From assembly GCA_001567255.1 (NCBI GenBank), contig LNBW01000017.1:1-64000 (forward strand): 64,000 nt of DNA, written 5' to 3'. The position numbers were made by a program, and so were the translations under genes. Below the pieces are notes generated by a model that worked only from the letters and a program-made list of their open reading frames with translations, had not been told where the DNA came from and made no database searches. Of the stretch, positions 9,014 through 17,340 are shown piece after piece; position 1 is the stretch's first letter, and every line of letters begins with the position of its first letter. Source of the stretch: Bacteroidetes bacterium OLB9. GTDB lineage: Bacteria; Bacteroidota; Bacteroidia; Chitinophagales; Saprospiraceae.

Positions 9014-9364
9014 TTATAACTTATTGATAATTAGGTATTTTAATGCAAAAGACGACATACGATTTAATACTTTTAATAACAAGGTATTATCCTGCATATA
9101 TCCTGATGCAGAAGTTAAAACATTGCCTGTTGTTAAATCAGTTAATCTACCAAACCAAGATCCACCAATTATTGTGACTGTAAATGCTTGATAGCCATCA
9201 TCCGATGAATAATTTCCATCAATAACACATTCAAGCTTGTTTTTAGTTGAACTATTGCTCTCATTAGATCCACCTGACCTTCCAAATAAATAGCCCAATA
9301 AAACAATGAATGCAATTATATAAAACCAGGTTTTATTTTTACTAATTTCTTTATTTTCAATCAT
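9014..9364 (-). CDS. Small single-helix membrane or exported protein, unknown function
   Basis: This 116-residue protein has a short basic N-terminus, one membrane helix (WFYIIAFIVLLGYLFG, about residues 13-28), a Ser/Asn-rich linker and a small beta-type domain (IDGNYSSDDGYQAFTVTI... SWFGRLTDLTTGN). The last ~18 residues look unlike the rest and end close to the recombinase-side repeats, so the true C-terminus may have been cut by island insertion and replaced by chance codons. No family recognised. It is alone on the minus strand, with no close gene upstream. Confidence 0.5.
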   Translation of the reverse strand: MIENKEISKNKTWFYIIAFIVLLGYLFGRSGGSNESNSSTKNKLECVIDGNYSSDDGYQAFTVTIIGGSWFGRLTDLTTGNVLTSASGYMQDNTLLLKVLNRMSSFALKYLIINKL

Positions 9365-9816
9365 TATTAAAGCATTTTGTTAAGATAAATTGGTTTTCAA
9401 TTTCAATTCTATATTCTAGATAAAATTTTTTACTTTATAAAGGCAGAAAACACCTTCATCCATCGTGAGGTCTCCGATAATTAATGTAGCTTACAGATGC
9501 CTATTCCGGCCTAAGCTTCTGTTGAGTAACATTGACTGGCAAAAGATAAATAATCGTTTTCGGCTTCAGTGTGTCTTTTGCCTTAGCGAGCCATTGTGGC
9601 AAGGTCATTTTGGACAATATGATTGTTCGTTTTTTATTTTACTTAATAGATGTATCGAAATTATACAATATGTCTATAATGCTTGCCTGATTTATTATAT
9701 GGCGAAATTAACAGCAATGTCTTTCATTATATCGCAAATGATTATATTATTTGGATCAGAAATTTTGGTTACCGCTAACCCCGCCATATTAACTCATGAG
9801 TTGATATAGGCTTATT
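9365..9816. other. Intergenic, no supported gene
   Basis: About 450 bp of mixed sequence. A plus-strand frame of 114 codons (9465-9809) has no recognisable domain, no plausible start context and implausible composition, so I do not call it. I see no RNA gene or terminator. Confidence 0.5.
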
Positions 9817-10260
9817 TTATGCTGACATATCGCCTTTCAAATTTTTGAAAGTATAAATCATAAAAACTAATGATGCTAAAACAAACAAATAAAGTCCGAA
9901 TTGAGGATTTATACTAGCTTGTGCAGAGGCATTACCGTAACTTGAATTGTAATTGAAACCGCCATTTACCCCGGTACTTGCACCAAACCAGCCAAATATA
10001 TAACCAATTCCGATTATGAAATTTAATGCTCCTGCAATAAACGTAAATTTGATGTTCTTATAAGCCATATAACCACCAATAAGTGCTACAAGTAAACCCC
10101 AAATACCTCCACCCACTGTGATGCCTGAAATGCCACCAGTAGAATAGTTTGCACTATATCCACCAGCACTTGCAGAGCTAGAAATTTCTAGCCATGGTAA
10201 AAATACACTTAATGCTGCTATCCCGGCAGCAACTAATGCAATTTGATTTAATTTTTTCAT
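9817..10260 (-). CDS. Small four-helix membrane protein, unknown function
   Basis: This 147-residue protein has about four hydrophobic segments: ALVAAGIAALSVFLPW, ITVGGGIWGLLVALIGGYMA, FTFIAGALNFIIGIGYIFGWFG and FGLYLFVLASLVFMIYTF. A Gly/Ser/Asn-rich loop lies between the first two and a longer one before the last. No family recognised; it resembles small membrane proteins often found beside SPFH or zinc-ribbon proteins. It is the first gene downstream of repeat A, which supplies a candidate promoter and leader nearly identical to those ahead of the CsgG-like operon. Co-regulation of this protein with that operon is therefore plausible. Confidence 0.65.
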   Translation of the reverse strand: MKKLNQIALVAAGIAALSVFLPWLEISSSASAGGYSANYSTGGISGITVGGGIWGLLVALIGGYMAYKNIKFTFIAGALNFIIGIGYIFGWFGASTGVNGGFNYNSSYGNASAQASINPQFGLYLFVLASLVFMIYTFKNLKGDMSA

Positions 10261-10282
10261 TTTGTTAAAATTTGATGTTAAA

Positions 10283-10600
10283 TTCCTACTCGTATGGCTT
10301 TTCAGAATAACGCCCCGTTTTTTTTTTAAAATAATGGTATCTGGACTCCATTAAAGACGTTGCAAACATATATTTTGATCCATTGATAATCGATACTAAA
10401 TTGGTTAATTTCAGTATTAAACTGGTTTTCAACAGATCCCAACAGACTTTTGAATCAGTGGCGTCCCGTGTTTTATCGGGCAATGAACCATTTTATAGGT
10501 CAAAACGCTTTACTACACTTTTTCATAAAACGAGGATGAAAATATGTTTGAATTGGTCCATTTTTATTGCCTCAACAGCGGTACGGATCTCAGCAATCTG
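10283..10600. repeat. ~300-bp direct repeat, copy A
   Basis: This segment closely matches 17955-18256 over its whole length, by eye about 80-90 percent, including GGATGAAAATATGTTTGAAT and GCTTTACTACACTTTTTCAT. Both copies lie immediately 5' of minus-strand genes, ending about 20-25 bp before the start codon, and carry a candidate -7 box. Differences between copies fall evenly on second and third positions of the possible plus-strand frame, which argues against a conserved protein. It looks like a duplicated promoter/leader element, or a relic of a mobile element that brought one. Confidence 0.8.
10363..10370 (-). promoter_or_regulatory. Candidate Bacteroidota -7 box in repeat A
   Basis: The minus strand reads TATGTTTG, matching TAnnTTTG, the Bacteroidota sigma-A -7 motif. 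It lies about 100 bp upstream of the start codon at 10260. No clear -33 TTG was found at the expected distance, so this is tentative. Confidence 0.4.
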
Positions 10601-10748
10601 CATTGACGTCGATGTTTTTACTCTTAAACAGGTTTCTTTCACATCGCTTAACTAATATCATTAAGGATATAAATTCGTTATAACTAAGCGTCTATATTTA
10701 ATTCATATACTGTTTTCCACTCTTATTTGACACCAAGTAGGGTTAGAA

Positions 10749-11090
10749 TCACTGTCCACTTTTTGAAATAAAGTAAATTACGCTTAAATACAACATCAGC
10801 ATCAAGCCTAGCGGCAGGATAATCCAGACCAATGTATTTGTATATACGGCTACTAAAATAAGAGTGATTAAACCTATTATTAAGAAAGTTACTCCCGTAA
10901 ACCCAATTACTGTCTTTATTCTTGTCGTCTCATATTCTTCCGCAAAAGAAGTGTATAAAGTAATCGCTGAGTAGAAAAATGCTGCCAATCCGATAATGGC
11001 TCTAAAAGTATGAATAGAAGAAAAAGCAAAATACCCATATCCGATAAGCATACTTGTAACTAATATTAATAATAGAGGAAATTGTTTCAT
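10749..11090 (-). CDS. Small multi-helix membrane protein, unknown function
   Basis: The protein is 113 residues with four predicted membrane helices (FPLLLILVTSMLIGYGYF, FRAIIGLAAFFYSAITLY, VIGFTGVTFLIIGLITLIL, LVWIILPLGLMLMLYLSVIYF) and short loops. It starts 3 bp after the stop of the GYF2 protein gene, making it the last gene of the four-gene SPFH operon. A partner membrane protein for the SPFH and zinc-ribbon proteins is the likely role. No named family. Confidence 0.7.
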   Translation of the reverse strand: MKQFPLLLILVTSMLIGYGYFAFSSIHTFRAIIGLAAFFYSAITLYTSFAEEYETTRIKTVIGFTGVTFLIIGLITLILVAVYTNTLVWIILPLGLMLMLYLSVIYFISKSGQ

Positions 11091-11093
11091 AAT

Positions 11094-11447
11094 TTATTTA
11101 TTAAATGGTGGGGGATTGATTGCTACGATTCTAACAATGGCTGGAACTTCTTCTGATTTTTTCCAATCTTTCATCCCTTGATGCCAAACATATGTTTCGT
11201 TGGTAATTTTCTTTTGAGTAATCAATTGTAGTATTTCAGATTCGCTAAAAGGTCCTGCTTGTTGGCCATCGATAACAACAAAGAAAGCTGTAGGTGCTGA
11301 ATTTAAGCTTGACATGGGATTTTGAGTGCCTGCAATGTGCATATTTTGCATAGTATGATTCATCATCTGAACCATCTGTTGAGCCACAGCAAAGCCCATT
11401 CCAAATTCAACTAATTTGTCTATTGAAAAAAAACTATTCTCATTCAT
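11094..11447 (-). CDS. GYF_2 (DUF4339) domain protein
   Basis: This 117-residue protein has a Met/Gln-rich N-terminus (about 15-45) and a C-terminal GYF_2 domain, about residues 52-105, with the family pattern VVIDGQQAGPFSESEILQL... YVWHQGMKDWKKSEEV. GYF_2 is a small protein-interaction fold that binds proline-rich or disordered segments and is often attached to membrane proteins in Bacteroidota. It follows the SPFH protein gene by 8 bp; that protein carries its own GYF_2 domain at its C-terminus, so the two probably bind a common partner. Function beyond interaction is unknown. Confidence 0.85.
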   Translation of the reverse strand: MNENSFFSIDKLVEFGMGFAVAQQMVQMMNHTMQNMHIAGTQNPMSSLNSAPTAFFVVIDGQQAGPFSESEILQLITQKKITNETYVWHQGMKDWKKSEEVPAIVRIVAINPPPFNK

Positions 11448-11455
11448 AATTTATC

Positions 11456-12784
11456 TTATTTAATTGGTGGGGGAGGAGGCACACTCCCTAATATATCATT
11501 CAATTCTTCAATATTGCCAGCTAACGCCCAATCAGCCATCCCTTGTTTCCAAACATGTGTTGTCCGTGTCAAAGCTCCTTGTTTTACTAATTCTAACATT
11601 TGATTTTGATTATAAGGCCCTTGTTGTTGACCATTGACGGCGATGAAATAAGCCATTTGAGGCAAAGGCGGTGGTGTAACTTTTTGTTCTCCCATCCCTG
11701 AAATCATATTTCCCATCATGCCTGCCATCCCTGATCCAACGGCTCCGCCCATTGCCATACTGGCCATCATGCTCCCTGGATCCATAGTTCCTCCACCATT
11801 CGACCCCATTTTGCCAATACTTTCTGCTGCTTTTTCAGCAACTTTTGTTTGTTGATTAAGTTGGTGAGCGGTCAAATTTTGAGATTCGGTTTGCAACTGT
11901 TGAGCACGTTGTAGCTCTTCTCGTTGAATACGAAGACTTTCTTCCATGTTTTTTGAATTTATCCGCTGTGTATCGTGCAGGTTTTGGATACTTACCTCAT
12001 TTTGGGCTACTATCGTCTTTTCCTGCTGTTCTCGAGTAACTTTAATCAACTTTTGATATTCTTCACTCTCTTTATCAAACTCTATAGTAGAAATATCTAG
12101 TCGCTTGCATGTCACGCCAAAATCATTTTCAAGCATCGATTTAATTCTAGGTTCGATGATATCATTGATTTCCAGTATTTTTCTCTCCATCTGGATGGCA
12201 GGGATATTATGTTCCGTTGGAATGTTTGTAACCGTTCCTTTGATATTTCTTATAAGTGCATCTTTAATCTGTGCTTTAAATTGCTCTAACTCAAAATTAG
12301 TTAAACGATGTAATTTTATAAATCCGCGATAATCTTCTATATTAAACGTAATGCTCCCTCTCACAGAAGTAGGTACTCCAAAATCTAAAAATCGAGGGTC
12401 ATATACTTCAAAATATGGGATGCCGAATTTTATTTGATTGATGCCCGAAAGGTTAAGAAAATACACCTCAGCTTGGAAAGGTGTTCCACCATCATAAGCC
12501 CACCCTATGATACTCGAAATTACAGGAAAATTGGCCGTCTTAATTATGTCATCATAAGGTCCCACAATGAAGTCTTGTACGGTTCCTTCTTTTTGTCTAT
12601 AAACAAAGACAGCTACTTCGCCATCTTTTACTCTCAGGCTACTACCCCATCGTATAGCATTCTCCTTTTTACTATCATTTATAATTGCGCCTTTAGGTCT
12701 CCATTTCCATATCAAATAATCCGTTTCATCACAACGAATCATATCCATAAATCCACCTTCATTTTTCTTTTTAAATAATCCCAT
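11456..12784 (-). CDS. SPFH-domain protein with C-terminal GYF_2 (YdjI/virion-core-like)
   Basis: The 442-residue protein begins with a conserved region (FKKKNEGGFMDMIRCDETDYLIWKW) and an SPFH/band-7 domain (~30-230), followed by a coiled coil rich in Q/E/R (~230-310), a Gly/Met-rich stretch (~320-365) and a GYF_2 domain (about 378-430). It matches the SPFH family often annotated 'virion core protein' and typified by Bacillus YdjI. Such proteins form oligomeric scaffolds at the membrane, and the YdjG-YdjH-YdjI group has a zinc-ribbon partner. Here too a zinc-ribbon gene lies directly upstream (84 bp), with a GYF2 and a membrane protein downstream, so a membrane-stress or scaffold complex is the likely role. 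Confidence 0.88.
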   Translation of the reverse strand: MGLFKKKNEGGFMDMIRCDETDYLIWKWRPKGAIINDSKKENAIRWGSSLRVKDGEVAVFVYRQKEGTVQDFIVGPYDDIIKTANFPVISSIIGWAYDGGTPFQAEVYFLNLSGINQIKFGIPYFEVYDPRFLDFGVPTSVRGSITFNIEDYRGFIKLHRLTNFELEQFKAQIKDALIRNIKGTVTNIPTEHNIPAIQMERKILEINDIIEPRIKSMLENDFGVTCKRLDISTIEFDKESEEYQKLIKVTREQQEKTIVAQNEVSIQNLHDTQRINSKNMEESLRIQREELQRAQQLQTESQNLTAHQLNQQTKVAEKAAESIGKMGSNGGGTMDPGSMMASMAMGGAVGSGMAGMMGNMISGMGEQKVTPPPLPQMAYFIAVNGQQQGPYNQNQMLELVKQGALTRTTHVWKQGMADWALAGNIEELNDILGSVPPPPPIK

Positions 12785-12868
12785 TTTAAGTTATCATTTT
12801 TAAATATAAGATAAATAACTAGCTGCTAATAACCTCAGTAAATCCATACGATGGGTAAACTTAGACTA

Positions 12869-13837
12869 TCATTCTTCCATCATTTCTTCCCACTTTAAAT
12901 CTCGAATAATCTTTTTATTGTATTCTCTTTTAGCATCCCAGTTTTCTTTATTTTTAGTTGAACTTCCTAAGCCAGAATATTCCCAATATAGTTGATTATT
13001 TAACACTTCTGCTTCATCATATTTTTTCTCTTGAATTAATACTTTAACATCCTTGAGGATCAATTCAAGTCTTTGTGATTCTTTTTCTATACCCTTATTT
13101 CCTATATATGAAGTTGCAAAATATCCGATTATTAAAATTATAGCAACTATAATTATTCCTAAGACTGTTGAGTTGATTTCTTTAATTTTACTTATTAAAT
13201 GTAGCAGACCCTTAGTATTGTGTTGGCTTTCAATTGTCGTAATTTGCTGCATCATCTTAGGGTCCTTCTCAAACAGAACTTTAGCACGATTCAATACCTC
13301 AGTAAATTTACCCTTCCAAGCGCTATAATTTTTATCTGTAGATAAGCCACTTTGGGTTTTGGGTTGTATAAAATATAATAGCTCTAATATATCTTCCTTT
13401 GTATTAGGTATAGGAAAGTTTTTTATGATTTCTCTCTGTCTTACTAATATTTCTTTTTCCCTATCTGTTGCACTTCTTATTGTGTTAGTACATTCTGTAA
13501 TGACTTCTTCTAGTTTGTTTGACAAAAGTTGAATGGATGAATTGGCGTCTATATTTCTAAAATCATAATCACAATTAGAACAAGTAGCACTGAATGACTC
13601 TACTGGAGCTCCACAAGATGGGCACTTTCTTACTTCTCCAAATTTATCAGATTTAGTGGATTTTTTCAGTTTTGTAAGTTCGTGTAATCGACCTTCTAAG
13701 ACTACTTCAAATTCATTAAGATCAATTCCCTCAGCCTCAGCTTCTTTTAATAATACTTGTTTTTCCTTATTTGTAATTGCTCCATCAGCTAAAGCTAATT
13801 CTAACAATCTTTCTATTTTTTCACTATACATTTCCAT
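12869..13837 (-). CDS. TerB-like/zinc-ribbon membrane protein (YdjG-like)
   Basis: This 322-residue protein has an N-terminal helical region like TerB (IERLLELALADGAITNKEKQVLLKEAEAEG, residues ~8-40), a zinc ribbon (CPSCGAP...CSNCDYDF at ~72-92), a helical linker, one membrane helix (about 228-248, VLGIIIVAIILIIGYFAT) and a helical C-terminus. The set of a ribbon plus one TM helix next to an SPFH protein resembles the Bacillus YdjG/YdjH-YdjI membrane-stress group; that homology is inferred. It is the first gene of a minus-strand operon whose next member is the SPFH-GYF2 protein. Confidence 0.75.
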   Translation of the reverse strand: MEMYSEKIERLLELALADGAITNKEKQVLLKEAEAEGIDLNEFEVVLEGRLHELTKLKKSTKSDKFGEVRKCPSCGAPVESFSATCSNCDYDFRNIDANSSIQLLSNKLEEVITECTNTIRSATDREKEILVRQREIIKNFPIPNTKEDILELLYFIQPKTQSGLSTDKNYSAWKGKFTEVLNRAKVLFEKDPKMMQQITTIESQHNTKGLLHLISKIKEINSTVLGIIIVAIILIIGYFATSYIGNKGIEKESQRLELILKDVKVLIQEKKYDEAEVLNNQLYWEYSGLGSSTKNKENWDAKREYNKKIIRDLKWEEMMEE

Positions 13838-14060
13838 TAAATTTTATATTATCTGTAGTGCTTTTAATTTATATTATTGTTAGCCATATACGATATACTC
13901 TCTATTCATCAGTTTTAAATGCTCACTTTTCAATACTAAAAAATGAAATTATTGTTGAGCTATTTAATAAAATACTCTCAGCTGTTGTAATGAATTAGGA
14001 TAGACACTAGACTTCATCATATTTATATCAGGTCAAATATTGATTTTTAATATTGGTTCT

Positions 14061-15113
14061 TTATCTGATAATATAGTTGTAAGTAACCTTTTTGGGTTGA
14101 TTTTTTGCTTGTTGTATGGCTACCTCTTTTGCAGCATCTAGATATTGCCTTCTAAATTCATTGTCCTCCTTTTTTTGCCATTGTTCAGCTTTAAAATTTC
14201 TTTGCTCTCTTGCTTTATCATCTGAATATTGCTGCATTTTAAAATTCCAATTTCTTTCTTCCCTAGCTTTTGCATCGTTATATTTTTGTACTCTTAATTC
14301 CCATGCTCTTCTTTCAGCATCAGCAATTTGGTTTTCGATCCTCTTTATGATTTTAACTGCTTCACTATAACAATTCGCTTTAGGATCCATATCGCACAGA
14401 TGATCTAATGCTCCGACGTAATCTTTAGTTGCTAGTTTCGCTTCAGAAGCCAAAATTAAGTTAGAGCAAATTTGCTTTTGATAATCAGTATAGTATTTAG
14501 AGACTTTGTCCAAAACCTGGTCATAACAAGAAGTGATTTCTTCAGGAATTTGTAAGATTGTAGCTATGGCATCTTCATACTTTTTGCTTTGGTTATATGA
14601 TTCTGCTTTTTTTATAATATCATTACAATTAGCCTCATAATACCCTATAATCTTATTTTTACCTTCAGCGATGAAGTCTAACAATCCCTTATCAGAAATT
14701 GGAATTTGAGAAATAGCATTGGTTATTGCTAACTCCTTAGTCTTACCACTACCTTTTAAATCCCTTACTACTGAAGAAAACAAGACATTATTACTTACTT
14801 GTTTGATGTACAAGGACAATTCACATTTTATCACTGTTATATTTTGCATACCGCCTTCAACAACGTTAGTTTCGTAAATATCAAATTTGGGATAGATAAC
14901 AAAAGTTTGATCATATCCCGAAGCTGATAAACCGGCTTTTGTGCAAATTTGAGTTACTTTTGATTCTAATTTTGAAATTTGAGAAGCATTTAAAGTTTCA
15001 ACATTTTCTGGCATTATGACGGAAAGTGCTATTTTGCCAATGTCATCAATACTTTGAGCGTATATATTATAACTCAATGCGACTAAAGAGAATATAGTCA
15101 TAATCCTTTTCAT
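14061..15113 (-). CDS. Exported helical protein of the CsgG/DUF6175 operon
   Basis: The protein is 350 residues with a signal peptide (MKRIMTIFSLVALSYNIYAQ). The N-terminal half (~20-150) is a beta-rich domain; the middle has repeat-like helix pairs with paired cysteines (SYNQSKKYEDAIATILQIPEEITSCY... AKLATKDYVGALDHLCDMD, TPR-like) and the end is a long Arg/Glu/Gln-rich coiled coil (RAWELRVQKYNDAKAREER). It is the last gene of a five-gene operon starting 6 bp after the DUF6175 gene. Family not recognised with certainty; a periplasmic or outer-membrane structural role is inferred from the context. Confidence 0.65.
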   Translation of the reverse strand: MKRIMTIFSLVALSYNIYAQSIDDIGKIALSVIMPENVETLNASQISKLESKVTQICTKAGLSASGYDQTFVIYPKFDIYETNVVEGGMQNITVIKCELSLYIKQVSNNVLFSSVVRDLKGSGKTKELAITNAISQIPISDKGLLDFIAEGKNKIIGYYEANCNDIIKKAESYNQSKKYEDAIATILQIPEEITSCYDQVLDKVSKYYTDYQKQICSNLILASEAKLATKDYVGALDHLCDMDPKANCYSEAVKIIKRIENQIADAERRAWELRVQKYNDAKAREERNWNFKMQQYSDDKAREQRNFKAEQWQKKEDNEFRRQYLDAAKEVAIQQAKNQPKKVTYNYIIR

Positions 15114-15119
15114 TTCATT

Positions 15120-16019
15120 CTATTTAATAGTTAAATAGATAGTGCTTCCTTTGATGTTCCTGCTTATCTGCAAGCCTAGGCCTCTAAAAAACTTGTGCAT
15201 TTCGAGGGCAAATTTATTTGGATTATAATTGTTACCGGTGGCCTGATCTTTCAAAGGGATCCTGACATCATCAAAAATCATTTTCAAATCAGTTGTCCCT
15301 TGTAAATGGTAGTTGTTCTTGAATGCATTGTTTTCCATCCACATTTCAATTTCGTCAGATAAAAGTAACCCTTCGGATCCTATTTCAGAACTCATAGTAT
15401 ATTCTGAATTTGAATCAAAACTAATATCAATAATGATAGATTTGCCATTATTTACGATGTCTGAAAATTTTTCTTGTATGGTATTGAGAAAATCTTCTAT
15501 ACAATTTTCCACGGCTTTAGATGCCAGCTTATTAAAATCATCTGTGTAGAACTTTCCACTCTCCCCAACTTTGTTTGAAAGAGAATTTCCGGTAGATGCT
15601 TCATAGGCTGTAAGAATTAATTTTACTGAATTTCCGGACTGTCCCTTCTCAACAATAACTTCAGATTGTACATAAACGTCTGCTCCAGACATATCAATTA
15701 TTTGAGATTTTATGTCGGATTGGTTCTCTGAAGTAAAAATATTATTATCCTTTGCTGCTTTTAATTTAGCCACAAAGTCAACGGTTGTAAATCCTCTGCT
15801 ATCAAAACCTTCCTTGACTTTAGTTAGCGCAATTCTTTTATTTTCGTCGGCTTCTAAAATTGTCCTTAAATCTTCACCTTCCTTGGTGTATGGAATTGCC
15901 ATAATTTTGGGTTGTACTGTAATCACTTGTCCTGCTGAATTTGTAGATGGATTCTGGCAAATAGCAAAATTCAAAAAACAAGAAAATGAAGGTAACAACA
16001 ATAAAGTCAAATATCTCAT
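15120..16019 (-). CDS. DUF6175-family exported protein
   Basis: This 299-residue exported protein (signal near MRYLTLLLLPSFSCFLNFAICQ) matches DUF6175: the N-terminal motif QPKIMAIPYTKEGEDLRTIL then ALTKVKEGFDSRGFTTVDF and a middle stretch SQIIDMSGADVYVQSEV. The two-part repeat of a CsgG-like fold (GFTTVDFVAKL... NIISDMSGADVY...) suggests a relative of CsgG/TolB-type periplasmic beta-alpha domains. Function is unknown. It lies between a lipoprotein gene and the TPR/coiled-coil gene in the operon headed by the small coiled-coil protein, and these are often found together in Bacteroidota (my recollection, unverified). Confidence 0.82.
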   Translation of the reverse strand: MRYLTLLLLPSFSCFLNFAICQNPSTNSAGQVITVQPKIMAIPYTKEGEDLRTILEADENKRIALTKVKEGFDSRGFTTVDFVAKLKAAKDNNIFTSENQSDIKSQIIDMSGADVYVQSEVIVEKGQSGNSVKLILTAYEASTGNSLSNKVGESGKFYTDDFNKLASKAVENCIEDFLNTIQEKFSDIVNNGKSIIIDISFDSNSEYTMSSEIGSEGLLLSDEIEMWMENNAFKNNYHLQGTTDLKMIFDDVRIPLKDQATGNNYNPNKFALEMHKFFRGLGLQISRNIKGSTIYLTIK

Positions 16020-16035
16020 ATCCTTAATTATTTGG

Positions 16036-16515
16036 TTAAAATCCGAATTTTCTAATTATATTGTTTTGTTCTAAATCTTTTCTTAATGCAGCAACGTTTA
16101 CTTTTATATCAACCGCGATACTCTTCTTACCACCCTTGTGTTTTATTAAATCTGTTGTAGGAATGGATGACATGACAAAGGTTTTATATCTTTTCCCTTT
16201 GTAAAGATTGTTGAAATATTCAGGATGTTTATTTTTCTCTTCTGCTTCATTTGTTCCTATCAAAGCGACCTTTTGGTCGGATCCTGGCAGACCTCTAAAA
16301 AGCAAGACATTGATAGCATTATTTTCGGCATCATTGGTTGCATCATCAATGTTTGTACCTACTCCTATTGCTCTCATTGTAATGGTTCCATCTTTACCGG
16401 TTAAAAAATTAACCTCTGCTGTAGGAATCGGTTTATAACTACAATTGATCATTAATGTAATATAGATCATTATTGCAATTGTTTTTACTCCGCTATTGAG
16501 TTTCATGACTTTCAT
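16036..16515 (-). CDS. Lipoprotein in the CsgG/DUF6175 operon
   Basis: This 159-residue protein has a lipoprotein signal (VKTIAIMIYITLMINCSY, Cys at ~25) and a single alpha/beta domain (TITMRAIGVGTNIDDATNDAENNAINVLLFRGLPG) of the type found in small outer-membrane-associated proteins near CsgG homologues. Its ATG overlaps the upstream CsgG-like stop by 4 bases (ATGA), indicating translational coupling. Family not recognised. Probably a partner lipoprotein of the CsgG-like protein. Confidence 0.7.
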   Translation of the reverse strand: MKVMKLNSGVKTIAIMIYITLMINCSYKPIPTAEVNFLTGKDGTITMRAIGVGTNIDDATNDAENNAINVLLFRGLPGSDQKVALIGTNEAEEKNKHPEYFNNLYKGKRYKTFVMSSIPTTDLIKHKGGKKSIAVDIKVNVAALRKDLEQNNIIRKFGF

Positions 16516-17339
16516 TTTACGATTAGTTTACATGTTAATTTTTCCGCTGCATTAAATCTTGTTAGTATTTCTTTTCCTCCTTTAAGTACATTGCATTCAG
16601 CAAAATCATCACCCACCAGCCTGTCTATTTTAATTTCACCGATCTGTGTAGGAAATGGCTTTCCATCAAGCATTTCTATTCTTTCAACGATTAACTTATC
16701 TCCTTCTTTAAATCCGAAAGCCTTCCCGCCTGCAATGATTACAGCCGAGGCAGATTCTTTTTTGATAGCATTGATTTTACTTATTTTAGTTGTCAGCGGA
16801 AATGTTTTTATAAAGTAATCATACAAATCAGTTTCAATAGAATTTAATGCTTCGTTTATTGCACTCTCAGGAGAAAGCATTAAAGGGCTGACTTTAGTTT
16901 GAAAACTTTGTGCTTCAGTTGTTTTTCCTGTTTCCACATCATTTACTTTCAATGTAAAAGAGGTGCTAGCTTTATAACCATTGATTGATCCATCCACATT
17001 TTTCATTGCATATATGCTCATTTTGACTATATGTCCAACTATCATGTGGTGGGCTGCTAAGGCCATATCTTGCTTAACGGTGTTTTTGCTATCCAGAAAA
17101 ACTTCTGATTTTTGAAATTCTAATTCTTGCTTTACTTTGTCGTAGCTAGTTCTATCAACAACAGTAAATCTTTTTGTATTTGTGACTACTTGAACCACTT
17201 TCTCTGCAACAGCCCCACAATACTTGGAATCTACTTCTGAGGAAAATTCTGCGACACCTACTATAGGTTTTAATTCTTCTTGTGAGTAGCTAATCAAGCT
17301 ACTCACAAGACATAAAAACAAGATTTTAAAAGACCTCAT
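16512..17339 (-). CDS. CsgG/HfaB-family exported protein
   Basis: The 275-residue protein has a signal peptide (FKILFLCLVSSLISYS) and no lipobox Cys, then the CsgG-type core: VGVAEFSSEV, YCGAVAEKVVQVVTNTKRFTVVDRTSYDKV and DMALAAHHMIVGHIVKM (about residues 25-110), with a C-terminal beta domain. CsgG forms the curli outer-membrane secretion pore and relatives act in other envelope assemblies; without a lipidated Cys or curli subunits nearby, direct curli export is unlikely here. It is the second gene of the operon. A 13-bp hairpin occurs in its 5' coding region (17279-17309). Confidence 0.85.
   Translation of the reverse strand: MRSFKILFLCLVSSLISYSQEELKPIVGVAEFSSEVDSKYCGAVAEKVVQVVTNTKRFTVVDRTSYDKVKQELEFQKSEVFLDSKNTVKQDMALAAHHMIVGHIVKMSIYAMKNVDGSINGYKASTSFTLKVNDVETGKTTEAQSFQTKVSPLMLSPESAINEALNSIETDLYDYFIKTFPLTTKISKINAIKKESASAVIIAGGKAFGFKEGDKLIVERIEMLDGKPFPTQIGEIKIDRLVGDDFAECNVLKGGKEILTRFNAAEKLTCKLIVK
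17279..17309 (-). other. Perfect 13-bp hairpin in the 5' coding region of the CsgG-like gene
   Basis: CTTGTGAGTAGCT (17279-17291) and AGCTACTCACAAG (17297-17309) pair perfectly around a 5-base loop. In the mRNA (minus strand) this covers about codons 11-21, within the signal-peptide region. It could slow ribosomes or act in regulation, or be coincidental. Confidence 0.6.
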
Positions 17340-17340
17340 A

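Noticed and set aside
9465..9809. 114-codon plus-strand ORF in an intergenic region
   Set aside because: No domain, no sensible start context, composition unlike the neighbours.
10286..10655. ORFs on both strands of repeat A (and matching ones in repeat B near 18056-18301)
   Set aside because: The plus-strand frames of the two copies share NRSQQTFES and YRSKRFTTLF, but substitutions fall equally on second and third positions and both ends drift, so I treat the segment as non-coding repeat.
16512..17339. Curli biogenesis locus
   Set aside because: The CsgG-like protein has no lipobox Cys and no CsgA/B/E/F homologues are nearby.
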